Shown piece by piece: positions 25,746 to 34,590 of a stretch of 46,063 nt of DNA; position 1 is the stretch's first letter; the number at the start of each line of letters is the position of its first letter. The notes beneath the pieces are model-generated. The model was given only the letters and a program-made list of their open reading frames with translations. It did not search any database and was not told the origin of the DNA. Both the position numbers and the translations under genes were made by a program. Source of the DNA: Paludibacter sp. (GTDB lineage: Bacteria; Bacteroidota; Bacteroidia; Bacteroidales; Paludibacteraceae); NCBI GenBank assembly GCA_009781075.1, contig WQYU01000005.1:1-46063 (forward strand), given 5' to 3'.

Positions 25746-27116
25746 ATGCAAAATTTTACAAAATATTATTTTATTGGAATTGGCGGCATCGGTATGAGTG
25801 CAATCGCCCGTTACTTCAATTATCAAGGAATGGCGGTTGCCGGATACGACCGCACACAAAATTCGATTACCAAAGAACTTGCCGCAGAAAATATTTTAAT
25901 TGTCAATGACGATACGATTTGCGCCATCCCTCAGCAATTTTTGGACTCAAAAAATACGTTAATAGTAATAACGCCGGCAATTGCCGATTCGCATCCGCAA
26001 CTGAAATTTTTTCAAATAAATGGTTTTACAATAAAAAAACGCGCCGAAATACTTGGCGAAATTACAGCACAAAAAAAGGCGATTTGCGTTGCAGGAACGC
26101 ATGGAAAAACAACTACTTCAACGATGATTGCACACATTTTAGAACAGTCGCACTTGAAGTGCAGCGCCTTTTTGGGCGGCATTGCCGACAATTACGGTAC
26201 AAATTTTTTAATTTCCAATCAAAGTAATTATGTTGTTGTAGAGGCGGACGAATACGACCGCTCATTTCATCACCTTTCTCCTTATTTTGCGGTCGTAACT
26301 TCGGCTGACCCCGACCACCTTGATATTTACAAAACGCCGGATGAGTACCACAAGGCATTTGAAATTTTTACTTCGCTGATAAAATCCGGCGGAACGCTTT
26401 TGCTGCGAAAAGATGTGAAAATTTCTCCCAGATTGAAAAAAGGAGTACAATGTTTTATTTATTCTATGAACGAAAAAGCAGATTTTTATGCTGAAAATAT
26501 TCGTTTTGAAAAAGAGAAACTGCTGTTTGATTTCATTACCCCAACCGACAAGGTTACGAATGTCTGTTTGAGCAGTCCCATTAAAATTAATGTTGAAAAT
26601 GCCGTTGCAGCAATGGCTGTAGGATACCTGTTAGGCATTTCAAAAGAAGAATTAAAGAATGGAATTGCCTCATTTTCAGGTATTTATCGCCGTTTTAATA
26701 TTATTTTTAAAAATGAAAAAACCGTTTTTATTGATGATTATGCTCATCATCCGGAAGAACTTCTACAAAGTATCGAATCAATAAAACAGATTTTTCCAAA
26801 AAAAACCATTACAGGCATTTTCCAGCCGCACCTTTATACCCGCACTCGTGATTTTGCAGACGAGTTTGCCGATGTGCTTTCCATCCTTGACGAACTTATT
26901 TTACTTGACATTTATCCCGCTCGCGAGGAGCCGATTGCAGGTGTTTCGTCAAAAATTATTTTTGATAAAGTAAATATTAAAAATAAAATTCTTTGTACAA
27001 AAGACGAATTGTTACCGCTGATTCAAAAACGTGATTTTCAAGTACTTATTACTCTCGGCGCCGGTGACATTGAGTTTCTTGTTCCAAAAATTAAAGAGAT
27101 TTTTGAAAACAAATAA
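25746..27116 (+). CDS. murC: UDP-N-acetylmuramate--L-alanine ligase MurC
   Basis: 456 residues. It adds L-Ala to UDP-MurNAc in cytoplasmic peptidoglycan precursor synthesis. YYFIGIGGIGMSAIARYF is the UDP-binding Rossmann glycine motif; CVAGTHGKTTTSTMIAHIL (P-loop, about 115-133), VVVEADEYDRSF and DPDHLDIY are in the ATPase domain; FIDDYAHHPEEL (about 334) and QPHLYTRTRDFADEFA are C-terminal domain signatures. Its usual dcw neighbours murG and ftsQ/A/Z are not adjacent; ftsQ is 7.5 kb downstream. The 3' end overlaps coaB by 26 bp tail-to-tail. Confidence 0.96.
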   Translation: MQNFTKYYFIGIGGIGMSAIARYFNYQGMAVAGYDRTQNSITKELAAENILIVNDDTICAIPQQFLDSKNTLIVITPAIADSHPQLKFFQINGFTIKKRAEILGEITAQKKAICVAGTHGKTTTSTMIAHILEQSHLKCSAFLGGIADNYGTNFLISNQSNYVVVEADEYDRSFHHLSPYFAVVTSADPDHLDIYKTPDEYHKAFEIFTSLIKSGGTLLLRKDVKISPRLKKGVQCFIYSMNEKADFYAENIRFEKEKLLFDFITPTDKVTNVCLSSPIKINVENAVAAMAVGYLLGISKEELKNGIASFSGIYRRFNIIFKNEKTVFIDDYAHHPEELLQSIESIKQIFPKKTITGIFQPHLYTRTRDFADEFADVLSILDELILLDIYPAREEPIAGVSSKIIFDKVNIKNKILCTKDELLPLIQKRDFQVLITLGAGDIEFLVPKIKEIFENK

Positions 27117-27735
27117 TTTCTTCAATAATTTTTTCGGCTACATTTTTTTTGGAAAGTAACGGCAAAGAGATCTTATCTGCATCTTTTTTGATAATTGTAA
27201 CTTTGTTGGTATCGTAACCAAAACCCGCACCGCTGTCGTTGAGCGAGTTCAGAACAATCATATCAAGATTTTTACGCTGCATTTTTGAAATTGCATTTGT
27301 TTCTTCATCATTAGTTTCGAGAGCAAAACCAACAAGAATTTGATTTTTACGTTTGATTATTCCTGCTGCCGCTGCAATATCTTTTGTCGGCTTAAGTTTG
27401 ATAATCAATTCGTTATTGTTACGTTTCACTTTTTGAGAATATACAGTTTCGGGTGTAAAATCTGCCACAGCAGCACAAAAGATTGCTGCATCGCAATCAG
27501 GAAAATGTTCCATAACAGCATCGTACATTTGCTCTGCACTTTCAACGTCAATTCGTTCAATATTAGTATGTTGAATTTGCAAATGAACAACACCCGCAAT
27601 TAAAACAACATCAAAATTGCGTTCTGCACACGCTTGTGCAAGTGCAAACCCCATTTTTCCCGTGCTGAAATTTCCAATAAACCGCACAGGGTCAATGCGT
27701 TCGTATGTCGGTCCAGCTGTGATTAAGATTTTCAT
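27091..27735 (-). CDS. coaB: Phosphopantothenate--cysteine ligase CoaB (separate polypeptide)
   Basis: 214 residues corresponding only to the C-terminal half of the usual bifunctional CoaBC (Dfp). MKILITAGPTYERIDPVRFI and GNFSTGKMGFALAQACAERN are the nucleotide-binding start, and AAVADFTP with KIKRNNNELIIKLKPTKD-type sequence follows. It joins cysteine to 4'-phosphopantothenate in CoA synthesis. The gene begins 39 bp after the stop of coaC, so it has its own start, and the reading frame is not a broken fusion in one frame. Fused CoaBC of about 400 residues is the norm in most bacteria. Confidence 0.9.
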   Translation of the reverse strand: MKILITAGPTYERIDPVRFIGNFSTGKMGFALAQACAERNFDVVLIAGVVHLQIQHTNIERIDVESAEQMYDAVMEHFPDCDAAIFCAAVADFTPETVYSQKVKRNNNELIIKLKPTKDIAAAAGIIKRKNQILVGFALETNDEETNAISKMQRKNLDMIVLNSLNDSGAGFGYDTNKVTIIKKDADKISLPLLSKKNVAEKIIEEIICFQKSL

Positions 27736-27774
27736 CTGTGAGTAGTCAGTTAAAAATTATAACTGCAAATAAAA

Positions 27775-28320
27775 CTAACTTTTAAAATAATTATTCAAAA
27801 AAGCGACAATATTTTCGGGGTCTTCCATTCTTCCTTTGCCTTCGGTGCCGCAGGCAAGTTCACCATAAGTCGGCTCAATAAACTGCACACCAAACTCGGT
27901 TAAAGTCTGCATATTTCGTTGAACAATCGGGTGTGCATACATTTTATCGTTCATTGCCGGTGCAATAAAAACTTTTTTATTGAATGCCAAAAACAGCGTA
28001 GAAAGTGCGTCATCGGCAATTCCGCAGGCAAATTTCCCAATCACATTTGCCGTTGCAGGGGCAACAATCATAAAATCGCCCCAGTCGGCATGCGAAATAT
28101 GTTCGGGATTGAAATTGCCTATCGGCTCAAAAACCTCGTAATAAATTCGATTGCGTGAAACACATTGTAACGTTACAGGGGTAACAAACTCCAAGCCATT
28201 TTTTGTTGCAACTACTTTAACTTCAGCGCCTTGCGCTATAAATTGCCTGATAAGTTCAGGACATTTGTAGGCGGCAATTCCGCCGGATATTCCCAATAAT
28301 ATTTTTTTCCCTTTTAACAT
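27775..28320 (-). CDS. coaC: Phosphopantothenoylcysteine decarboxylase CoaC (separate polypeptide)
   Basis: 181 residues, the N-terminal half of CoaBC. It is an FMN flavoprotein of the HFCD family: LLGISGGIAAYKCPELIR, HISHADW (catalytic His, about 74-77), IVAPATANVIGKFACGIADD (Asn92), APAMNDKMYAHP (the PxMNxxMW-like motif) and GELACGTEGKGRM (Cys157, substrate-recognition flap). It decarboxylates phosphopantothenoylcysteine to phosphopantetheine. It is directly upstream of coaB on the same strand, and the pair together covers the whole of CoaBC. Confidence 0.92.
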   Translation of the reverse strand: MLKGKKILLGISGGIAAYKCPELIRQFIAQGAEVKVVATKNGLEFVTPVTLQCVSRNRIYYEVFEPIGNFNPEHISHADWGDFMIVAPATANVIGKFACGIADDALSTLFLAFNKKVFIAPAMNDKMYAHPIVQRNMQTLTEFGVQFIEPTYGELACGTEGKGRMEDPENIVAFLNNYFKS

Positions 28321-28693
28321 TTTTATTAAATTATACCATTTATGATTATTTTATTCAATTTTCGTAAGTTGTTTATTTGATTGGCTCTCAAATACTTATT
28401 ATTTTTGTAAAATATTGATATTTTGATTAATTAAAACCTAATTTTTCTAACTAAACAACCTCAGTAGATTGAATGTTATTGTATATTTTAACCTCATTAC
28501 CTCATTGTTTCGTAATATTTTTCTTATTATAAATTATATTGTATTCTATCTTCATTTTTTAATGAGGTAATGAGGTTGTTATTGTTGTTATCTCTTTGCT
28601 ACTGAGGTTGTTTAGTTGTTAAGATTAGGTGAAAATAAGGTTTATTTTGTTGTTTTCAAAAAAAAAATTTTAAATAGTCAAATAAATCGAATC
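28321..28693. other. Intergenic region between coaC and the FISUMP lipoprotein gene
   Basis: 373 bp with no credible gene. It is dominated by the nested inverted repeat at 28437-28629; the rest is AT-rich leader for coaC and the downstream edge of the lipoprotein gene. Confidence 0.6.
28437..28629. repeat. Nested inverted repeat (MITE-like or large cruciform)
   Basis: Outer 31-nt arms (28437-28467 and 28599-28629) match at 27 of 31 positions; the 19 bases nearest the centre are identical (core AACAACCTCAGTAG / CTACTGAGGTTGTT). Inner arms AACCTCATTACCTCATT (28490-28506) and AATGAGGTAATGAGGTT (28561-28577) are a perfect 17-bp match, and the ACCTCA unit recurs several times. The whole 193-bp segment can fold into one long interrupted hairpin. 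No reading frame is inside. It could be a miniature transposable element or a structured transcript end. Confidence 0.8.
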
Positions 28694-29356
28694 TTATTCT
28701 GATACACAACGCACAGACAATCCGTACCCGCGATTGGCGTAGTCCCAGTTCGCGTTACCGCTACTGAAGCTCAAGTAGAACGCGTACGTCACATTACTCT
28801 CGAAGGCAGCACTACCCCAATAGTTGCCGTCCGTGCCTGCGTCGTAGAGCGTGCCGTCAACGACATTGCGGTAGCCTACCGCAGGCAGAAAAAGAAAATT
28901 ACCGGAGGCAATGTCGGTAAATTTTCTGCCGGTTATACCATTTAAAGTTGTCCATTCATTAGTTACTTTCTCAGCATCAAGAAGAGATTGAAGTTCTTCA
29001 ATTTTAGGAACGCGCCAGCCGGCAGGAGAAGGGTCGTTAATTTTTGCCCATTCTGTACCTGTGGCATCAGTATTATTCCAGCCGGGCATTGGTTCACCAA
29101 AGCCTGGGACAGTGGCACTCCAAGCAATATTGCGATTCCACTGGTAAAACATACCGTAACTTTCAGGCGTAGCAGCAAAAGTGCCGGGTGCATCAACGTT
29201 ACGAGTAGCCCATTTTACACCGTTAATCACTACGCTTGTATCGGCGGTAGCAGGGTCGGTATTGCCATTCGGCTCATCTTTTCCGCAAGAAAAAGATGCC
29301 AACATCATTATGCCTGAAATACAGGCAATTACTGAAATTCTTATTACTTTTTTCAT
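28694..29356 (-). CDS. FISUMP-domain lipoprotein
   Basis: 220 residues with a lipoprotein signal (LASFSC, Cys24), then a short linker rich in D, T, P and N. Residues about 42-220 form a FISUMP domain (Fibrobacter succinogenes major paralogous domain): GVKWATRNVDAPGTFAATPE, YGMFYQWNR, DPSPAGWRVPKIEELQSLL and the end YGLSVRCVSE. FISUMP proteins are cell-surface proteins of unknown role that occur in large paralogous sets. Coding-strand G+C is higher than in the flanking spacers. Two other DUF1566/FISUMP genes are in this window (24207 and 38099). Confidence 0.88.
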   Translation of the reverse strand: MKKVIRISVIACISGIMMLASFSCGKDEPNGNTDPATADTSVVINGVKWATRNVDAPGTFAATPESYGMFYQWNRNIAWSATVPGFGEPMPGWNNTDATGTEWAKINDPSPAGWRVPKIEELQSLLDAEKVTNEWTTLNGITGRKFTDIASGNFLFLPAVGYRNVVDGTLYDAGTDGNYWGSAAFESNVTYAFYLSFSSGNANWDYANRGYGLSVRCVSE

Positions 29357-29440
29357 ATTATTTATTTATAAATTATTAAAAAATTAAATATTATGCGAAT
29401 TACGGGTTTAAATAAATCATAAATCACTGATAATCAAATT

Positions 29441-29566
29441 GACCGTAGGTCATATATATCAATAGAAAATAGATATTTTAGTCCGTAGGACTTTAACCGT
29501 TAATGTCCTGACGGACAAAAAATCGCGTTTTTGCCACATTCTATTGATATTTAATCCCTAACGGGA
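29441..29566. repeat. Cluster of short palindromes upstream of the FISUMP lipoprotein gene
   Basis: GACCGTAGGTC (29441-29451), AGTCCGTAGGACT (29480-29492), GTCC-TGAC-GGAC (29505-29516) and TCCCTAACGGGA (29555-29566) are small hairpins with related cores. They are interleaved with a 12-bp inverted pair, ATATCAATAGAA (29456-29467) and TTCTATTGATAT (29539-29550). They lie between pepD and the FISUMP gene. Confidence 0.6.
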
Positions 29567-29596
29567 TATTTTCAACTCTTAATTCGTATTATGTTT

Positions 29597-31039
29597 TTAA
29601 ACATTTTCCAAAACATCAACAAGCCATTTCCACGTTTTTTGCGTTGAAGAAATGCTCAACCGCTCATCAGGCGAATGAACGCCATTCATTTGAGGTCCGA
29701 TGGAAACCATATCAATTGCAGGGTATTTTTCTTTGAAAAGTCCACATTCCAATCCCGCATGAATTGCTCGTACAAGCGGTTTTTCTCCAAAAAGGCGAAT
29801 ATAACTTTCTTCTGTCGTTTTCAAAATATCGCTTTGCATATTAGGCTGCCAACCGGGATAACCGTCTGCAATTTCTACCGCTGCACCTGCAAGGCGAAAC
29901 ACACTCTGAACCTGATGAGCAACGTCATATTTTGCCGACTCCAAACTGCTGCGCTGACTTGTAACAACTTGAATTTGATTTGGTTGCGGCATTTTTACTG
30001 ATGCAAGATTGGTAGACGTTTCCACCAAATTCGGCAAATCGGGACTCATCGCCTTGATACCGTTTGGACAGGCATAAATTGCATCAAAAAATTTATTTGA
30101 AAAATTTTTGTTAATAACCTGATTTACATCGTTTTCTGTTTCCATTTCCATATTAATATTTGGCTCATAACGTAAATATTCACCTTCAATTTCAGACACG
30201 AAAGTGTTAAACCAAGCACGCAAATTTTCCTTATCTTTCATTGGCACAGCGGCAATTGCCACTGCCTCACGCGGAATTGCATTATGAAGATTTCCACCGT
30301 CGAAGCAAACGAGACGCAAATCGGTTTTGGCATTTGTCTCCCAAAGGAAACGGTTAAGAATCTTATTGGCATTGCCACGATTTTTATTTATATCATCACC
30401 TGAATGTCCGCCTTGTAAACCACTGATACTGACTCTGAAAGCGTAAAAATCAGCAGGCAGCGGCTCCAAATCGAAAGTCCATTCGGCAGTAGTGCCAATT
30501 CCGCCGGCACATCCGACAAAAATTTCGCCGTCATCTTCGCTGTCTAAATTTATCAGAGCATCGCCGCTAAGGAAGTTATCTTCAAGCGCAAATGCACCCG
30601 TTAAGCCTGTTTCTTCGTCAACAGTAAAAAGGCATTCGAGAGCAGGATGTGCAATATTAGCGCTGTCCAATACTGCGAGCGCCATAGCGATGCCAATTCC
30701 ATTGTCGGCTCCGAGTGTTGTACCTTTTGCTTTAAGAAAATCGCCGTCAACCCAGGTCTGAATTGCATCGGTATCGAAATTAAAAACAACATTACTGTTT
30801 TTTTCGCATACCATATCCTGATGTGCCTGCAAAATGATTTTTTTTGTATTTTGATGTCCTTCCGTAGCAGGTTTGCTAATCAAAATATTCCCAACTTTGT
30901 CTGTTTTGACCGGCAAATTACGTTTTTTAGCAAAATCAATAAGATACTGCCCTATTTTTTCTTCCTTTTTGGAAGGACGCGGAATTTGCGTTATTTCATT
31001 GAAAAAATGAAATACGTTTTTAGGTTCAAGGTTTGTCAT
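29597..31039 (-). CDS. pepD: Aminoacyl-histidine dipeptidase PepD (M20 family)
   Basis: 480 residues, as expected for the M20C dipeptidases. LQAHQDMVC (zinc His and the following Asp), TLGADNGIGIAMALAVLD (bridging Asp), FTVDEETGLTGAF (catalytic and zinc Glu), INLDSEDDGEIFVGCAGG, and IHAGLECGLF near the C-terminus (zinc His) form the di-zinc site. The lid domain (about 190-390) includes SGLQGGHSGDDI. It hydrolyses X-His dipeptides such as carnosine in the cytoplasm. Its -7 box lies at 31077-31084. Confidence 0.95.
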   Translation of the reverse strand: MTNLEPKNVFHFFNEITQIPRPSKKEEKIGQYLIDFAKKRNLPVKTDKVGNILISKPATEGHQNTKKIILQAHQDMVCEKNSNVVFNFDTDAIQTWVDGDFLKAKGTTLGADNGIGIAMALAVLDSANIAHPALECLFTVDEETGLTGAFALEDNFLSGDALINLDSEDDGEIFVGCAGGIGTTAEWTFDLEPLPADFYAFRVSISGLQGGHSGDDINKNRGNANKILNRFLWETNAKTDLRLVCFDGGNLHNAIPREAVAIAAVPMKDKENLRAWFNTFVSEIEGEYLRYEPNINMEMETENDVNQVINKNFSNKFFDAIYACPNGIKAMSPDLPNLVETSTNLASVKMPQPNQIQVVTSQRSSLESAKYDVAHQVQSVFRLAGAAVEIADGYPGWQPNMQSDILKTTEESYIRLFGEKPLVRAIHAGLECGLFKEKYPAIDMVSIGPQMNGVHSPDERLSISSTQKTWKWLVDVLENV

Positions 31040-31051
31040 ATCTATTATTTT

Positions 31052-31489
31052 TTATATTAATACTAAATTTTTTTTGCAAAGATAACATGAAATTACCATA
31101 TTACACACAAACGCATAAAACTTTTTTAGAAACACAAGAAGTTCGTCATTTTTACTGTCGTAAAATTCCACTAAACGCAATTTTGCGGGATACAGTCTTT
31201 TCGATTTTGCAATTGTTAGTTCAACAATTTTATCGGCATTCAATCCTGTTGTTTCCTCAATGATGAAATTTTGCTCTACAAAAGTATATTTCATTGTTTC
31301 TTTTGCCCGCGTAACAAAGAACGCTCCTGCATTGTTGATAAGGTAAAATGCCTCAAAATCAACGTATGCCCTGTCCATTAGATAAATGGCATTTGCATAA
31401 AACGGGACTTTATCTAAAGCATTACTGTTGTGGTATTTTCCGTCTGTTATGAAAATAAATTCGAGAATATTTCCGTGCAAATCAAGCAA
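31052..31489 (-). pseudogene. IS4-family transposase, internal fragment
   Basis: No natural start. The frame opens near 31501 (FIYLLLDLHGN) and reads LDLHGNILEFIFITDGKYHN, AIYLMDRAYVDFEAFYLI, AGAFFVTRAKETMKY and LRLVEFYDSKNDELLVFL. This matches the central DDE catalytic region of Bacteroidetes IS4-type transposases (MDRAYVDF carries the second Asp). The N-terminal and C-terminal parts, including the YxxRWxxE-type third acidic motif, are gone. The last 25 or so codons are encoded by the pepD promoter region. Inactive. Confidence 0.8.
31077..31084 (-). promoter_or_regulatory. -7 box for pepD
   Basis: TATCTTTG on the minus strand, 38 bp before the pepD ATG at 31039. A TTTG 23 nt further upstream is slightly beyond the usual spacing. 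It lies inside the tail of the IS4 remnant. Confidence 0.5.
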
Positions 31490-31633
31490 TAAGTAGATAA
31501 ACTCCTAAAATTACAGGTTTAAAATTCAACTACAAAAATCAAAGAGTGTATATATTTTATTTAATATCAATTAGTTATAAACGGAACTTAAAATTTAATG
31601 CATCGCTACTATTATCAAATAAATAATTTTTAC

Positions 31634-31641
31634 TAATTTTG
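31634..31641 (+). promoter_or_regulatory. -7 box for the M48 protease gene
   Basis: TAATTTTG followed by CGCC, fitting TAnnTTTG, about 60 bp before the ATG at 31701. Confidence 0.45.
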
Positions 31642-31700
31642 CGCCATAATATAAATATTAAAATTCCTTTTTATTTTATCATTTTATAAAAATAAATACA

Positions 31701-32492
31701 ATGAAAATCAGAAATTTACTTTTAGTTTTGACAGCAATTTTTAGTTTTGCTGCTTGTACAACAGTTGCCCTTACCGGACGCAAACAATTATCGCTCGTAC
31801 CCGATTCGGAAGTTTTGGCAATGAGTGCGCAAAGTTACACTGAATTTATTCAGCAGTCGCCGCTCTCCACCGACAAAACGAATACGGATATGGTAAAACG
31901 TGTCGGCTCAAAAATTGCTGCCGCTGTTGTAACGTATATGAAAAGTATCGGACGCGAAAGTGATGTTGCCAACTACGCATGGGAATACAACCTCGTTCAA
32001 TCCGATGATGTAAATGCCTTTTGTATGCCCGGCGGAAAAATTGTGGTTTATACCGGAATTTTGCCTGTAACACAAACAGAAACAGGGCTTGCTGTTGTAT
32101 TGGGACACGAGATTGCTCATGCGGTGGCAAAACACAGCAGCGAACAGATGAGTCAGCAATATGCTTTGCAAGTTGGCGGAAGTTTGCTCGGCGGACTTAT
32201 CGGCGGCACATCGCAAACCTTTCAGAACGTTGTTAACACCGCTTACGGGCTGGGTGGGCAATTAGGAACATTGAAATATTCGCGTACTATGGAAAGTGAA
32301 GCAGACCACATGGGACTCGTTTTTATGGCAATGGCAGGGTACGACCCAAATTATGCGGTTACTTTTTGGACACGAATGGCTCAACAGGGCGGGGGTACCA
32401 TTGAATTGCTCAGCACGCACCCTTCGGATGCCACACGAATTGCAGACATTCAAAAATTCTTGCCGGAGGCGCTGCAATATTATAAAAAATAA
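31701..32492 (+). CDS. M48-family metalloprotease lipoprotein (LoiP/BepA-like)
   Basis: 263 residues. The lipobox FAAC gives lipid-modified Cys19. The catalytic zinc site is GHEIAHAVAKH (HExxH at about 135-139), and the third ligand is Glu in SRTMESEADHMG (about 198). VNAFCMPGGKIVVYTGIL and LLSTHPSDATRIADIQKFLP are other family hallmarks. Such periplasmic proteases handle misfolded or misassembled outer-membrane proteins. It is followed 49 bp later by another protease lipoprotein. Confidence 0.93.
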   Translation: MKIRNLLLVLTAIFSFAACTTVALTGRKQLSLVPDSEVLAMSAQSYTEFIQQSPLSTDKTNTDMVKRVGSKIAAAVVTYMKSIGRESDVANYAWEYNLVQSDDVNAFCMPGGKIVVYTGILPVTQTETGLAVVLGHEIAHAVAKHSSEQMSQQYALQVGGSLLGGLIGGTSQTFQNVVNTAYGLGGQLGTLKYSRTMESEADHMGLVFMAMAGYDPNYAVTFWTRMAQQGGGTIELLSTHPSDATRIADIQKFLPEALQYYKK

Positions 32493-32541
32493 AATATGTT
32501 TTTTTATTCATAGAGATAATAATTATATATAACATTTTTCA

Positions 32542-34584
32542 ATGAAACAAATCACAAAAATTTCAATTCTATTTTTTATCGCAATTATGACGATGAATAT
32601 GACAGGTTGTAAATCAAAAAACAACACAAGAACTTCGGGCATTACGCTGTCTAATCTTGACACGGTTTTTAAGCCCGGTACTGATTTTTATCAGTTTGCA
32701 ACGGGCGGCTGGCAAGTATTGAACCCGCTTACAGATGAGTATTCGCGGTTTGGCTCTTTCAACAAACTTGACGAAGAGGCGCGTACAAATATCAATACGC
32801 TCATCAAAGAAATTGCCAACAAGGACAATAAGCAAGGTACGGTTGAGCAAAAAATTGCCGACCTGTATAACATTGTGCTCGATAGTACAAAGTTGAACGC
32901 TGATGGTTACCAGCCGATAAAACCGCTGTTAGAGAAAATTGCAGCGGTGAAATCGAATGCCGAACTGTCGAAACTGGTGCCGGAACTTGCTACCGAAGGT
33001 ACGGACAGTTATTTCGGCGTTTATGTTGATGCTGACCCAAAAAACAGCAATGCCTATCTTGTTCAAACGTATCAGGGAGGATTTGCTATGGGCGAGCGTG
33101 AATATTATTTGGACAATGACGAGGCAACAAAAAACATTCGAGAGGCGTACAAAAAACACGTTGTCAAAATGTTTGAACTTTGCGGATTCGACGATGCTGC
33201 TGCTCAAAAAAACATGGAAGCAGTAATGAAAATTGAAACTGCATTGGCAACTGCCGCTTACGATAATGTTACCTTGCGCGACCCTCAACGAAATTACAAT
33301 AAAATGAGTTTTGAAGATTTGCAAAAACTCGTTTCGGAAATCGACTGGAAAACTTATATGACGACTTTTGGAATAAAAGCCGTTGATTCCCTGAGTGTTG
33401 GTCAAAAAGAACATTTGAAACAGGCAGGAATAATTATTGCCACCGAGCCGCTCGAAAATCAAATTGCCTACCTGCAATGGTGCGCAATAAACCAGAATGC
33501 ATCGTTCTTGAGCGATGATATCTATCTGCAGCATTTTGATTTCTATGGAAAAACAATGAGCGGTAAAAAAGAACCTCAACCGCGTTGGAAACGTGCCGTG
33601 AGCACCGTTAATGGTTCTTTGGGAGAGGCAGTAGGGCAAATTTATGTTAAACAGTATTTTCCGCCTGAGGCAAAAAAACGTATGGTTGATTTGGTAAAAA
33701 ATCTGCAAACTGCTTTCGGTCAGCGTATTGATGCATTAACATGGATGGGCGACAGCACAAAGCAGAAAGCACATGAAAAACTTGCCACTTTCCACATAAA
33801 AATCGGATACCCTGATAAATGGCGCGACTATTCAAAACTTGACATCAAAAAAGATTCATATTATGAAAATATGGTACGTGTTAATCAGTTTCAACTCGAT
33901 TATATGCTTTCAAAACTTGGCAAGCCTGTCGATAAGGACGAATGGCTTATGACTCCTCAAACCGTAAATGCCTATTATAGTCCTTCAACAAACGAAATAT
34001 GTTTCCCTGCAGCAATTTTGCAGCCGCCATTTTTTGATATGAATGCTGACGATGCTTTTAATTACGGCGCAATTGGAGTCGTTATTGGGCATGAAATGAC
34101 GCATGGCTTTGACGACCAGGGGCGGCAATTCGACAAAGACGGCAATTTAAAAGATTGGTGGACTGCCGAAGATGCACAGCGTTTCAACGAACGTGCGCAG
34201 GTGATGGTCAATGTTTTCGACAACATAGAGGTTGCCACAGGTGTACATGGAAATGGGAAATTTACTTTGGGCGAAAATATTGCCGACTATGGCGGATTGA
34301 GAATTTCGTTCCTTGCATATCAAAATGCAACAAAAAATAATGCTCTTCCTGTAGCAGATGGATTTACCCCCGAACAACGCTTTTTCCTTGCATACGCAGG
34401 AGTTTGGGCTGGAAATATTCGTCCCGAAGAGATTCTTAACCTTACGAAATCAGACCCTCATTCACTTGGCAAATGGCGCGTTAATGGACAAGTGCCGCAG
34501 CAGGATAGTTGGTATGCTGCCTTCAACATCACCGAGGCAGACCCAATGTATGTTCAACCTGATAAACGTGTAGATATTTGGTAA
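32542..34584 (+). CDS. M13-family metallopeptidase lipoprotein (neprilysin/PepO-like)
   Basis: 680 residues. The lipobox MTGC gives lipidated Cys23. The zinc site is VIGHEMTHGFDDQGRQFDKD (HEMTH at about 517-521), and the third ligand lies in GENIADYGG (about 576). VNAYYSPSTNEICFPAAILQ is the substrate-binding strand, and the C-terminus ends VDIW, equivalent to the usual C-terminal CxxW without the Cys. It degrades peptides in the periplasm or at the cell surface. It is in a run with the M48 gene and, 6 bp later, ftsQ. Confidence 0.95.
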   Translation: MKQITKISILFFIAIMTMNMTGCKSKNNTRTSGITLSNLDTVFKPGTDFYQFATGGWQVLNPLTDEYSRFGSFNKLDEEARTNINTLIKEIANKDNKQGTVEQKIADLYNIVLDSTKLNADGYQPIKPLLEKIAAVKSNAELSKLVPELATEGTDSYFGVYVDADPKNSNAYLVQTYQGGFAMGEREYYLDNDEATKNIREAYKKHVVKMFELCGFDDAAAQKNMEAVMKIETALATAAYDNVTLRDPQRNYNKMSFEDLQKLVSEIDWKTYMTTFGIKAVDSLSVGQKEHLKQAGIIIATEPLENQIAYLQWCAINQNASFLSDDIYLQHFDFYGKTMSGKKEPQPRWKRAVSTVNGSLGEAVGQIYVKQYFPPEAKKRMVDLVKNLQTAFGQRIDALTWMGDSTKQKAHEKLATFHIKIGYPDKWRDYSKLDIKKDSYYENMVRVNQFQLDYMLSKLGKPVDKDEWLMTPQTVNAYYSPSTNEICFPAAILQPPFFDMNADDAFNYGAIGVVIGHEMTHGFDDQGRQFDKDGNLKDWWTAEDAQRFNERAQVMVNVFDNIEVATGVHGNGKFTLGENIADYGGLRISFLAYQNATKNNALPVADGFTPEQRFFLAYAGVWAGNIRPEEILNLTKSDPHSLGKWRVNGQVPQQDSWYAAFNITEADPMYVQPDKRVDIW

Positions 34585-34590
34585 AAGAAA

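Noticed and set aside
28166..28177. TGTAACGTTACA palindrome in coaC
   Set aside because: A perfect 12-bp palindrome, but within a conserved coding segment and without partner sites; probably chance.
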